Assembly: GCF_023091745.1 (NCBI RefSeq)
Contig: NW_026291498.1
Span: 299,710-363,709 of the forward strand
DNA: 64,000 nucleotides
DNA from: Budorcas taxicolor
Lineage: Eukaryota; Chordata; Mammalia; Artiodactyla; Bovidae
Direction of reading: 5' to 3'
Under the pieces are notes generated by a model that did no database searches, had not been told where the DNA came from, and was given only the letters and a program-made list of their open reading frames with translations. The translations under genes and the position numbers were made by a program. Shown here piece after piece: positions 1 to 11,870 of the stretch. The first letter of the stretch is position 1, and every line of letters starts with the position of its first letter.

Positions 1-2280
1 ATTTTCTCGAGTTGCGGCAGGTCTTCTCGAGTTACGACGGGGACCTCAGGGACCCGCTCTGGTGGCCTCAGGAAAGGCCAGTCCCCATGCGAGTTGCTAG
101 GGGACCTCTCGGGATTCCTCTCCCGTCCATGCCGGGGCCTCAGTCCTTGTGTGGAGTCGGGGCCGGAACCTGAGGATTCCTCTCCAGTGTTGCCATGGAT
201 CTTGGGGTGCTTCTGAGTCTCCCCAGGGGAGTCAGGCCTCGTCTCGAGTGGGGGCATGCACGTGCGCTTTTCTCCCGAGCTGCAGCAGTAGTGTCACACT
301 TCCTGTCACGTGGATCAAGGGATCTGTGGCTTTCCCTCGAGGATGTCCCTCGAGGCTTTCCCACGAGGCTTTCCCACAGGGCTGTGCCACGTGCCACCAT
401 GGTGTGAGTCGGACCTCGGCGTCAAAGACGAGCCGGTGAAGGGAAAAGAGGTTCCTCTGGTATGGACTGAGACATCTGGGGGACTCTTGGAATGGTGACA
501 CGACCCTGGAGTTCCTCTCGCCGTTCCTGTTGAGAGGGCCTCCTCTTGAGATGCGACGGGTATGCCGGGAACTCTTTCCCGACGAAGCAGGGAAAGGGTC
601 CCTCATCTCGAGCTACGAGGCGGAAACGGGGCTCCTCTGGATGTGGTCGGGACCCTCGTGTTTCCTCTCGAGTGGAGACGGGTATGTCGGGGAACTTCTT
701 GATTTGCACCAAGGGTGTGAAGGACCCTTTCGAAGTTCCAGAGGGGAGGTGTGATCAGCCTCGAGACGCCTCAGCGGAAAGGGGCCTCATCTCGCCTGGA
801 CGGGAGAACCTCCTGGATTTTCTCGAGTTGCGGCAGGTCTTCTCGAGTTACGACGGGGACCTCAGGGACCCGCTCCTGTGGCCTCAGGAAAGGCCAGTCC
901 CCATGCGAGTTGCTAGGGGACCTGTCGGGATTCCTCTGCCGTCCATGCCGGGGCCTCAGTCCTTGTGTGGAGTCGGGGCCGGAACCTGAGGATTCCTCTC
1001 CAGTGTTGCCATGGATCTTGGGGTGCTTCTGAGTCTCCCCAGGGGAGTCAGGCCTCGTCTCGAGTGGTGGCATGCACGTGCGCTTTCCTCCCGAGCTGCA
1101 GCAGTAGTGTCACGCTTCCTGTCACGTGGATCAAGGGATCTGTGGCTTTCCCACGAGGCTTTCCCACAGGCCTGTGCCACGTGCCACCTTGGTGTGAGTC
1201 GATCCTCGGCGTGAAAGACGAGCCGGTGAAGGGAAAAGAGGTTCCTCAGGAATGGACTGAGACATCTGGGGGACTCTTGGAATGGTGGCACGACCCTGGA
1301 GTTCCTCTCGCCGTTCCTGTTGAGAGGGCCTCCTCTTGAGATGCGACGGAAACGCCGGGAAACTTTCCCGATGAAGCAGGTAAAGGACCCCTCATCTCGA
1401 GCTACGAGGCGGAAACGGGGCTCCTCTGGATGTGGCCGGGACCCTCGTGATTCCTCTCGAGTGGAGATGGGTATGTCGGGGAACTTCTTGATTTGCACCA
1501 AGGGTGTGAAGGACCCTTTCGAAGTTCCAGAGGGGAGGTGTGATCAGCCTCGAGACGCCTCAGCGGAAATGGGCCTCATCTCGCCTGGAGGGGAGAACCT
1601 CCTGGATTTTCTCGAGTTGCGGCAGGTCTTCTCGAGTTACGACGGGGACCTCAGGACCCACTCTGTTGGCCTCAGGAAAGGCCAGTCCCCATGCGAGTTG
1701 CTAGGGGACCTCTCGGGATTCCTCTCCCGTCCATGCCGGGGCCTCAGTCCTTGTGTGGAGTCGGGGCCGGAACCTGAGGATTCCTCTCCAGTGTTGCCAT
1801 GGATCTTGGGGTGCTTCTGAGTCTCCCCAGGGGAGTCAGGCCTCGTCTCGAGTGTGGGCATGCACGTGCGCTTTCCTCCCGAGCTGCAGCAGTAGTGTCA
1901 CGCTTCCTGTCACGTGGATCAAGGGATCTGTGGCTTTCCCTCGAAGCTGTCCCTCTAAGCTTTCCCACGTGGCTTTCCCACAGGGCTGTGCCACGTGCCA
2001 CCTTGGTGTGAGTCGATCCTCGGCGTGAAAGACGAGCCGGTGTAGGGAAAAGAGGTTCCTCTGGAATGGACTGAGACATCTGGGGGACTCTTGGAATGGT
2101 GGCTCGACCCTGGAGTTCCTCTCGCCGTTCCTGTTGAGAGGGCCTCCTCTTGAGATGCGACGGGAACGCCGGGAACTCTTTCCCGACGAAGCAGGGAAAG
2201 GATCCCTCATCTCGAGCTACGAGGCGGAAACGGGGCTCCTCTGGATGTGGGCGCGACCCTCGTGTTTCCTCTCGAGTGGA
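1..2280. repeat. Four-monomer block, copy 1 (left edge cut by the window)
   Basis: This stretch aligns with 3238-5518 at an offset of 3237-3238 bp, four monomers shortened by the 26-bp deletion. Shared rare markers are the contracted mini-repeat (1146 and 4383), GAAACTTTCCCGATG (about 1370 and 4600), CCCTCTAAGCTTTCCC with a HindIII site (about 1951 and 5190) and the GGTGTAGGG stop-like change (about 2040 and 5278). Many scattered substitutions separate the copies, so the duplication is older than those in the right half. Similarity ends near 2280, where a different haplotype begins. Confidence 0.7.
1146..1171. repeat. Contracted 13-bp mini-repeat (two units)
   Basis: Only two units remain (1146-1158 and 1159-1171) in place of the usual four, a 26-bp deletion that makes most of the 788-bp interval 1011-1799. 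The same contraction, with the same following GGCCTGTG change, recurs four monomers later at 4383-4408, which shows the two are copies made by block duplication. Confidence 0.85.
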
Positions 2281-3130
2281 GACCGGTATGTCGCGGAACT
2301 TCCTGATTTGCACCAAGGGTGCGAAGGACCCTTTCGAAATTCCAGAGGGGATGTGTGATCAGCCTCGAGACGCCTCAGCGGAAATGGGCCTCATCTCGCC
2401 TGGAGGGGAGAACCTCCTGGATTTTCTCGAGTTGCGGCAGGTCTTCTCGAGTTATGACGGGGACCACAGGGACCCGCTCTTGTGGCCTCAGGAAAGGCCA
2501 GTCCCCATGCCAGTTGCTAGGGGCCCTCTCGGGATTCCACTCCCGTCCATGCCGGGGACTAAGACCTTGTGTGGAGTCGGGGCCGGAACCTGAGGATTCC
2601 TCTCCAATGTTGCCATGGATCTTGGGGTGCTTCTGAGTCTCCCCAGGGGAGTCAGGCCTCGTCTTGAATGGGGGCATGCACGTGCGCATTGCTCCCGAGC
2701 TGCAGCAGTAGTGTCACGCTTCCTGTTCACGTGGATCAAGGGATCTGTGGCTATCCCTCGAGGCTGTCCCTCGAGGCTTTCCCACGAGGGTTTCCCACAG
2801 GGCTGTGCCACTTGCCACCTTGGTGTGAGTCGATCCTCTGTGTGAAAGACGAGCCGGTGAAGGGAAAAGAGGTTCCTCTGGAATGGACTGAGACATCAGG
2901 GGGACTCTTGGAATGGTGGCACGACCCTGGAGTTCCTCACGCCGTTCCTGTTGAGAGGGCCTCCTCTTGAGATGCGACGGAAACTCCGGGAACTCTTTCC
3001 TAACGAGGCAGGGAAAGGATCCCTCATCTCGAGCTACGAGTTGGAAACGGGGCGCCTCTGGATGTGGGCGGGACCCTCGTGATTCCTCTCGAGTGGAGAC
3101 GGGTATTTCGGGGAACTTCTTGATTTGCAC
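2281..3130. repeat. Mosaic monomer with divergent-subfamily haplotype
   Basis: Within the 'tcagtcc'-class left block, this stretch switches to markers of the 6.2-19.2 kb subfamily: ACCGGTATGTCG and GGTGCGAAGG near 2281-2330 (as at 10412 and 17753), ACTAAGACC at about 2556, GTTCACGTGG at about 2724 (as at 14117), and AACTCCGGG followed by CCTAACGAGG at about 2982-3010 (as at 9479 and 16820). It looks like a patch acquired by gene conversion or unequal exchange with the neighbouring subfamily. Confidence 0.65.
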
Positions 3131-3237
3131 CAAGGGTGTGAAGGACCCTTTCGAAGTTCCAGAGGTGAGGTGTGATCAGCCTCGAGACGCCTCAGCGGAA
3201 ATGGGCCTCATCTCGCCTGGAGGGGAGAACCTCCTGG

Positions 3238-5518
3238 ATTTTCTCGAGTTGCGGCAGGTCTTCTCGAGTTACGACGGGGACCTCAGGGACCCGCTCTGGT
3301 GACCTCAGGAAAGGCCAGTCCCCATGCGAGTTGCTAGGGGACCACTCGGGATTCCTCTCCCGTCCATGCCGGGGCCTCAGTCCTTGTGTGGAGTCGGGGC
3401 CGGAACCTGAGGATTCCTCTCCAGTGTTGCCATGGATCTTGGGGTGCTTCTGAGTCTCCCCAGGGGAGTCAGGCCTCGTCTCGAGTGGGGGCATGCACGT
3501 GCGCTTTCCTCCCGAGCTGCAGCAGTAGTGTCACGCTTCCTGTCACGTGGATCAAGGGATCTGTGGCTTTCCCTCGAGGCTGTCCCTCGAGGCTTTCCCA
3601 CGAGGCTTTCCCACAGGGCTGTGCCACGTGCCACCTTGGTGTGAGTCGATCCTCGGCGTGAAAGACGAGCCGGTGTAGGGAAAAGAGGTTCCTCTGGAAT
3701 GGACTGAGACATCTGGGGGACTCGTGGAATGGTGGCACGACCCTGGAGTTCCTCTCGCCGTTCCTGTTGAGAGGGTCTCCTCTTGAGATGCGACGGGAAC
3801 GCCGGGAACTCTTTCCCGACGAAGCAGGGAAAGGATCCCTCATCTCGAGCTACGAGGCGGAAACGGGGCTCCTCTGGATGTGGGGGGGACCCCCGTGATT
3901 CCTCTCGAGTGGAGACGGGTATGTCGGGGAACTTCTTGATTTGCACCAAGGGTGTGAAGGACCCTATCGAAGTTCCAGAGGGGAGGTGTGATTAGCCTCG
4001 AGACGCCTCAGCGGAAAGGGGCCTCATCTCGCCTGGAGGGGAGAACCTCCTGGATTTTCTCGAGTTGCGGCAGGTCTTCTCGAGTTACGGCCGGGATCTC
4101 AGGGACCCGCTCTGGTGGCCTCAGGAAAGGCCACTCCCCATGCGAGTTGCTAGGGGACCTCTCGGGATTCCTCTGCCGTCCATGCCGGGGCCTCAGTCCT
4201 TGTGTGGAGTCGGGGCCGGAACCTGAGGATTCCTCTCCAGTGTTGCCATGGATCTTGGGGTGCTTCTGAGTCTCCCCAGGGGAGTCAGGCCTCGTCTCGA
4301 GTGGGGGCATGCACGTGCGCTTTCCTCCCGAGCTGCAGCAGTAGTGTCACGCTTCCTGTCACGTGGATCAAGGGATCTGTGGCTTTCCCACGAGGCTTTC
4401 CCACAGGCCTGTGCCACGTGCCACCTTGGTGTGAGTCGATCCTCGGCGTGAAAGACGAGCCGGTGAAGGGAAAAGAGGTTCCTCAGGAATGGACTGAGAC
4501 ATCTGGGGGAGTCTTGGAATGGTGGCACGACCCTGGAGTTCCTCTCGCCGTTCCTGTTGAGAGGGCCTCCTCTTGAGATGCGACGGGAACGCCGGGAAAC
4601 TTTCCCGATGAAGCAGGGAAAGGACCCCTCATCTCGAGCTACGAGGCGGAAACGGGGCTCCTCTGGATGTGGGCGGGACCCTCGTGATTCCTCTCGAGTG
4701 GAGACGGGTATGTCGGGGAACTTCTTGATTTGCACCAAGGGTGTGAAGGACCCTTTCGAAGTTCCAGAGGTGAGGTGTGATCAGCCTCGAGACGCCTCAG
4801 CGGAAATGGGCCTCATCTCGCCTGGAGGGGAGAACCTCCTGGATTTTCTCGAGTTGCGGCAGGTCTTCTCGAGTTACGACGGGGACCTCAGGGACTCGCT
4901 CTGTTGGCCTCAGGAAAGGCCAGTCCCCATGCGAGTTGCTAGGGGACCTCTCGGGATTCCTCTCCCGTCCATGCCGGGGCCTCAGTCCTTGTGTGGAGTC
5001 GGGGCCGGAACCTGAGGATTCCTCTCCAGTGTTGCCATGGATCTTGGCGTGCTTCTGAGTCTCCCCAGGGGAGTCAGGCCTCGTCTCGAGTGGGGGCATG
5101 CACGTGCGCTTTCCTCCCGAGCTGCAGCAGTAGTGTAACGCTTCCTGTCACGTGGATCAAGGGATCTGTGGCTTTCCCTCGAAGCTGTCCCTCTAAGCTT
5201 TCCCACGTGGCTTTCCCACAGGGCTGTGCCACGTGCCACCTTGGTGTGAGTCGATCCTCGGCGTGAAAGACGAGCCGGTGTAGGGAAAAGAGGTTCCTCT
5301 GGAATGGACTGAGACATCTGGGGGACTCTTGGAATGGTGGCTCGACCCTGGAGTTCCTCTCGCCGTTCCTGTTGAGAGGGCCTCCTCTTGAGATGTGACG
5401 GGAACGCCGGGAACTCTTTCCCGACGAAGCAGGGAAAGGATCCCTCATCTCGAGCTACGAGGCGGAAACGGGCCTCCTCTGGATGTGGGCGGCAGCCTCG
5501 TGTTTCCTCGCAAGTGGA
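3238..5518. repeat. Four-monomer block, copy 2
   Basis: This is the partner of 1-2280 with the same ordered set of rare markers. It carries private changes such as GTAACGCTTCC at about 5135 and GGCAGCCTCGTG at about 5490, so the copies have diverged since duplication. Confidence 0.7.
4383..4408. repeat. Contracted 13-bp mini-repeat (two units), second copy
   Basis: This has the same two-unit state as 1146-1171, with the same neighbouring substitutions (GGCCTGTG downstream, GAAACTTTCCCGATG about 210 bp further on). It marks the second copy of the left-hand four-monomer block. Confidence 0.85.
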
Positions 5519-7454
5519 GACGGGTATGTGGGGGAACTTCTTGATTTGCACCAAGGGTGTGAAGGACCCTTTCGAAGTTCCAGAGGTGAGGTGTGATCAG
5601 CCTCGAGACGCCTCAGCGGAAATGGGCCTCATCTCGCCTGGATGGGAGAACCTCCTGGATTTTCTCGAGTTGCGGCAGGTCTTCTCGAGTTACGACGGGG
5701 ACCTCAGGGACCCGCTCTGGTGGTCTCAGGAAAGGCCAGTCCCCATGCGAGTTGCTAGGGGAACTCTCGGGATTCCTCTCCCGTCCATGCCGCGGCCTCA
5801 GTCCTTGTGAGGAGTCGGGGCCCGAACCTGAGGATTCCTCTCCAGTGTTGCCATGGATCTTGGGGTGCTTCTGAGTCTCCCCAGGGGAGTCAGGCCTCGT
5901 CTCGAGTGGGGGCATGCACGTGCGCTTTCCTCCCTAGCTGCAGCAGTAGTGTCACGCTTCCTGTCACGTGGATCAAGGGATCTGTGGCTTTCCCTCGAGG
6001 CTGTCCCTCGAGGCTTTCCCACGAGGCTTTCCCACAGGGCTGTGCCACGTGCCACCTTGGTGTGAGTCGATCCTCGGCGTGAAAGACGAGCTGGTGAAGG
6101 GAAAAGAGGTTCCTCTGGAATGGACTGAGACATCTGGGGGACTCTTGGAATGGTGGCACGACCCTGGAGTTCCTCACGCCGTTCCTGTTGAGAGGGCCTC
6201 CTCTTGAGATGCGACGGGAACGCCTGGAACTCCTTCTCGACGAGGCAGGGAAAGGATCCCTCATCTCGAGCTACGAGGCGGAAACGGGGCTCCTCTGGAT
6301 GTGGGCGCGACCCTCGTGTTTCCTCTCGAGTGGAGACGGGTATTTCGGGGAACTTCTTGATTTGCACCAAGGGTGTGAAGGAGCCTTTCGAAGTTCCAGA
6401 GGTGAGGTGTGATCAGCCTCGAGACGCCTCAGCGGAAATGGGCCTCATCTCGCCTGGAGGGGAGAACCTCCTGGATTTTCTCGAGTTGCGGCAGGTCTTC
6501 TCGAATCACGACGGGGACCTCAGGGACCCGCTCTGGTTGCCTCAGGAAAGGCCAGTCCCCAAGCGAGTTGCTATGGGCCATCTCGGGATTCCTCTCCCGT
6601 CCATGCCGGGGCCTAAGACCTTGTGTGGATTCGGGGCCTGAACCTGAGGATTCCTCTCCAGTGTTGCCACAGATCTTGGGGTGCTTCTGAGTCTCCCCAG
6701 GGGAGTCAGGCCTCGTCTCGAGTGGGGGCATGCACGTGCGCTTTCCTCCCGAGCTGCAGCAGTACTGTCACGCTTCCTGTCACGTGGATCAAGGGATCTG
6801 TGGCTTTCCCTCGAGGCTTTCCCACGAGGCTTTCCCACGAGGCTTTCCCACAGGGCTGTGCCACGTGCCACCTTGGTGTGAGTGGATCCTCAACGTGAAA
6901 GACGTGCCGGTGACAGGAATAGATATTCCTCTGGAATGGAATAAGACATCTGGGGGACTCTTGGAATGGTGGCACGACCCTGGAGTTCCTCTCGCCGTTC
7001 CTGTTGAGAGGGCCTCCTCTTGAGATGCGACGGGAAGGCCGGGAACTCTTTCCCGAGCAAGCAGTGAAAGGATCCTTCATCTCGAGCTACGAGGCGGAAA
7101 CGGGGCGCCTCTGGATGTGGGAGGAACCCTCGTGTTTCCGCTCGAGTGGAGACGGGTATGTCGGGGAACTTCTTGATTTGCACCAAGGGTGTGAAGGACC
7201 CTTTCGAAATTCCAGAGGTGAGGTGTGATCAGCCTCGAGACGCCTCAGCGGAAATGGGCCTCATCTCGCCTGAGGGGAGAACCTCCTAGATTTTCTCGAG
7301 TTGCGGCAGGTCTTCTCGAGTTACGACGGGGACCTCAGGGACCCGCTCTGGTGGCCTCAGGAAAGGCCAGTCCCCATGCGAGTTTTGGGGGCGCTCTCGG
7401 GATTCCTCTCCCGTCCATGCCGGGGCCTAAGACCTTGTGTGGAGTCGGGGCCGG

Positions 7455-10400
7455 AACCTGAGGATTCCTCTCCAGTGTTGCCACGGATCTTGGGGTGCTT
7501 CTGAGTCTCCCCAGGGGAGTCAGGCCTTGTCTCGTGTGGGGGCATGCACGTGCGCTTTCCTCCCGAGCTGCAGCAATAGTGTCACGTTTCCTGTCACGTT
7601 GATCAAGGGATCTGTGGCTTTCCCTCGAGGCTTTCTCTCGAGGCTTTCCCACGAGGCTATCCCACAGGGTTGTGCCACGTGCCACCTTGGTGTGAGTCGA
7701 TCCTCGGCGTGAAAGACGAGCCGGTGAAGGAAATAGAAGTTCCTCTGGAATGGACTGAGACATCAGGGGGACTCTTGGTATGGTGGCACGACCCTGGAGT
7801 TCCTCTCGCCATTCATGTTGAGAAGGCCTCCTCTTGAGATGCGACGGGAACGCCTGGAACTCCTTCTCGACGAGGCAGGGAAAGGATCCCTCATCTCGAG
7901 CTACGAGGCGGAAACGGTGCTCCTCTGGATGTGGGCGGGACCCTCGTGTTTCCTCTCGAGTGAAGACGGGTATGTCGGGGAACTTCTTGATTTGCACCAA
8001 GGGTGTGAAGGACCCTTTCGAAGTTCCAGAGGTGAGGTGTGATCAGCCTCGAGACGCCTCAGCGGAAATGGGCCTCTTTTCGCCTGGAGGGGAGATCCTC
8101 GTAGATTTTCTCTAGTTGGGGCATGTCTTCTCGAGTTACGACGGGGACCTCAGGGAGCCGCTCGGGTGGCCTCAGGAAAGGCCAGTCCCCATGGGTGTTC
8201 CTAGGGGCCCTCTCGGGATTCCTCTCCCGTCCATGCCGAGACCTAAAACCTTGTGTGGAGTCGGGGCCGGAACCTAAGGATTCCTCTCCAGTGTTGCCAT
8301 GGATCTTGGGGTGCTTCTGAGTCTCCCCAGGGTACTCAGGCCTCGTTTCGTGTGGGGTATGCACGTGCGATTTCCTCGGGAGCTGCAGCAGTAGTGTCAC
8401 GCTCCCTGTCACGTGGATCAAGGGGTCTGTGGCTTTCCCTCGAGGCTGTCCCTCGAGTCTTTCCCACGAGGCTTTCCCACAGGGCTGTGCCACTTGCCAC
8501 CTTGGTGTGAGTGGATCCTCTGTGTGAAAGACGAGCCGGTGAAGGGAAAAGAGGTTCCTCTGGAATGGATTGAGACATCAGGGGGACTCTTGGAATGCTG
8601 GCACGACCCTGGAGTTCCTCTCGCCGTTCCTGTTGAGAGGGCCTCCTCTTGAGATGCGACGGGAACGCCGGGAACTCTTTCCTGAGCAAGCAGGGAAAGG
8701 ATCCCTCATCTCGAGCTACGAGGCGGAAACGGGGCTCCTCTGGATATGGGAGGAACCCTCGTGTTTCGGCTCGAGTGGAGACGGGTATGTCGGGGAACTT
8801 CTTGATTTGCACCAAGGGTGTGAAGGACCCTTTCGAAGTTCCAGAGGTGAGGTGTGATCAGCCTCGAGACGCCTCAGCGGAAATGGGCCTCATCTCGCCT
8901 GGAGGGGAGAACCTCCAGGATTTTCTCGAGTTGCGGCAGGTCCTCTCGAGTTACGACGGTGACCTAAGGGAGCCGCTCTGGTGGCCTCAGGAGAAGCCAG
9001 TCCCCATGCCAGTTGCTAGGGGCCCTCGAGGGATTCCTCTCCCGTCCATGCCGGGGCCTAAGACCTCCTGTGGTGTCGGGGCCGGAACCTGAGGATTCCT
9101 CTCCAGTGTTGCCACAGATCTTGGGGTGCTTCTGAGTCTCCCCAGGGGAGTCAGGCCTTGTCTCGTGTGGGGACATGCACGTGCGCTTTCCTCCCGAACT
9201 GCAGGAGTAGTGTCACGTTTCCTGTCACGTGGATCAAGGGATCTGTGGCTTTCCCTCGAGGCTGTCCCTCGAGGCTTTCCCACGAGGTTTTCCCACAGGG
9301 TTGTGCCACGTGCCACCTTGGTGTGAGTCAATACTCGGCGTGAAAGACGAGCAGGTGAAGGGAATAGAGATTCCTCTGGAATGGACTGAGGCATCTGGGG
9401 GACTTTTGGAATGATTGCACGACACTGGAGTTCCTCTCGCCGTTCCTGTTGAGAGGGCCTCCTCTTGAGATGCGACGGGAACTCCGGGAACTCTTTCCTA
9501 ACGAGGCAGGGAAAGGATCCCTCATCTCGAGCTACGAGTTGGAAACGGGGCGCCTCTGGATGTGGGCGGGACCCTCGTGATTCCTCTCGAGTGGAGACGG
9601 GTATGTCGGGGAACTTCTTGATTTGCACCAAGGGTGTGAAGGACCCTTTCGAAGTTCCAGAGGTGAGGTGTGATCAGCCTCGAGACGCCTCAGCGGAAAT
9701 GGGCCTCATCTCGCCTGGAGGGGAGAACCTCCTGTATTTTCTCGAGTAGTGGCAGATCATCTCGAGTTTCGACGGGGACCTAAGGGAGCCGCTCTGCTGG
9801 CCTGAGGAAAGGCCAGTCCACATGCGAGTTGCTAGGGGCCCTCTCAGGATTCCTCTCCCGTCCATGAAGGGCCCTAAGACCTTCTGTGGAGTCGGGGCCG
9901 GAACCTGAGGATTCCTTTCCAGTGTTGCCACGGATCTTGGGGTGCTTCTGAGTCTCCCCAGGGGATTCAGGCCTCGTCTTGAGTGGGGATATGCACGTGC
10001 GCTTTCCTCCCGAGCTGCAACAGTAGTGTCACGCTTCCTGTCACGTGGATCAAGGGATCTGTGTCTTTCCCTCGAGGCTTTCCCTCGAGGCTTTCCCTCG
10101 AGGCTTTCCCACAGGGCTGTGTCACGTGCCACCTTGGTGTGAGTCGATCCTCGGCGTGAAAGACGAGCCGGTGAAGGGAAAAGAGGTTCCTCTGGAATGG
10201 ATTGAGACATCTGGGGGACTCTTGGAATGGTGGCACGACCCTGGAATTCCTCTCGCCGTTCCTGTTGAGAGGGCCACCTCTTGAGATGCGACGGGAACGC
10301 CGGGAACTCTTTCCCGACGAAGCAGGGAAAGGATCCCTCATCTCGAGCTACGAGGCGGAAACGGGGCTCCTGTGGATGTGGGCGCGACCCTCGTGTTTCC

Positions 10401-11870
10401 TCTCGAGTGGAGACCGGTATGTCGGGGAACTTCCTGATTTGCACCAAGGGTGCGAAGGACCCTTTCGAAGTTCCAGAGGGGAGGTGTGATCAGCCTCGAG
10501 ACGCCTCAGCGGAAATGGGCCTCATCTCGCCTGGAGGGGAGAACCTCCTGGATTTTCTCGAGTTGCGGCAGGTCTTCTCGAATCACGACGGGGACCTCAG
10601 GGACCCGCTCTGGTGGCATCAGGAAAGGCCAGTCCCGAAGCGAGTTGCTAGGGGCCATCTCGGGATTCCTCTCCCGTCCATGCCGGGGCCTAAGACCTTG
10701 TGTGGAGACGGGGCCTGAACCTGAGGATTCCTCTCCAGTGTTGCCACAGATCTTGGGGTGCTTCTGAGTCTCCCCAGGGGATTCAGGCCTCGTCTCGAGT
10801 GGGGGCATGAACGTGCGCTTTCCTCCCGAGCTGCAGCAGTAGTGTCACGCTTCCTGTCACGTGGATCAAGGGATCTGTGGCTTTCCCTCGAGGCTTTCCC
10901 ACGAGGCTTTCCCACGAGGCTTTCCCACAGGGTTGTGCCACGTGCCACCTTGGTGTGAGTGGATCCTCAACGTGAAAGACGTGCCCGTGACAGGAATAGA
11001 TATTCCTCTGGAATGGACTAAGACATCTGGGGGGCTCTTGGAATGGTGGCACGACCCTGACGTTCCTCTCGCCGATCCTATTGAGAGGGCCACCTCTTGA
11101 GATGCGACTCGGACGCCTGGAACTCCTTCCCGACGAAGCAGGGAAAGGATTCCTCATCTCGAGCTACGAGGCGGAAACGGGGCTCCTCTGGATGTGGGCG
11201 GGACCCTCGTGTTTCCTCTCGAGTGGAGATGGGTATGTCGGGGAACTTCTTGATTTGCACCAAGGGTGTGAAGGACCCTTTCGAAATTCCAGAGGTGAGG
11301 TGTGATCAGCCTCGAGACGCCTCAGCGGAAATGGGCATCATCTCGCCTGGAGGTGAGAACCTCCTGGATTTTCTCGAGTTGCGGCAGGTCTTCTCGAGTT
11401 ACGACGGGGACCTCAGGGACCCGCTCTGCTGGCCTGAGGAAAGGCCAGTCCACATGCGAGTTGCTAGGGGCCCTCTCAGGATTCCTCTCCCACCCATGAA
11501 GGGGCCTAAGACCTTCTGTGGAGTCGGGGCCGGAACCTGAGGATTCCTCTCCAGTGTTGCCACGGATCTTGGGGTGCTTCTGAGTCTCCCCAGGGGATTC
11601 AGGCCTCGTCTTGAGTGGGGACATGCACGTGCGCTTTCCTCCCAAGCTGCAACAGTAGTGTCACGCTTCCTGTCACGTGGATCAAGGGATCTGTGTCTTT
11701 CCCTCGAGGCTTTCCCTCGAGGCTTTCCCTCGAGGCTTTCCCACAGGGCTGTGTCACGTGCCACCTTGGTGTGAGTCGATCCTCGGCGTGAAAGACGAGC
11801 CGGTGAAGGGAAAAGAGGTTCCTCTGGAATGGATTGAGACATCTGGGGGAGTCTTGGAATGGTGGCACGA
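7455..11870. repeat. Large duplicated segment, copy 1 (about 4.4 kb)
   Basis: This segment matches 14796-19211 at a constant offset of 7341 bp (nine monomers). Shared rare runs include TCTCTAGTTGGGGCATG (8108 and 15449), GTATGCACGTGCGATTTCC (8358 and 15699), CTCCCTGTCACGTGG (8402 and 15743), GAGTAGTGGCAGATC (9744 and 17085), three CCCTCGAGGCTTT units (10069 and 17410) and CGCCGATCCTATTG (11070 and 18411). By eye only a small number of substitutions separate the copies. The match starts just after 7454 (G versus T at 14795) and ends near 11870, where GGAATTCC differs from GGAGTTCC. Confidence 0.8.

Noticed and set aside
9674..10447. Longest open frame (257 codons, minus strand) and similar 220-252-codon frames as genes
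   Set aside because: They lie wholly within satellite monomers, overlap other open frames on the opposite strand, recur every 816 bp with arbitrary changes in length, and show no recognisable domain. They are products of GC-rich repeat sequence with few stop codons.
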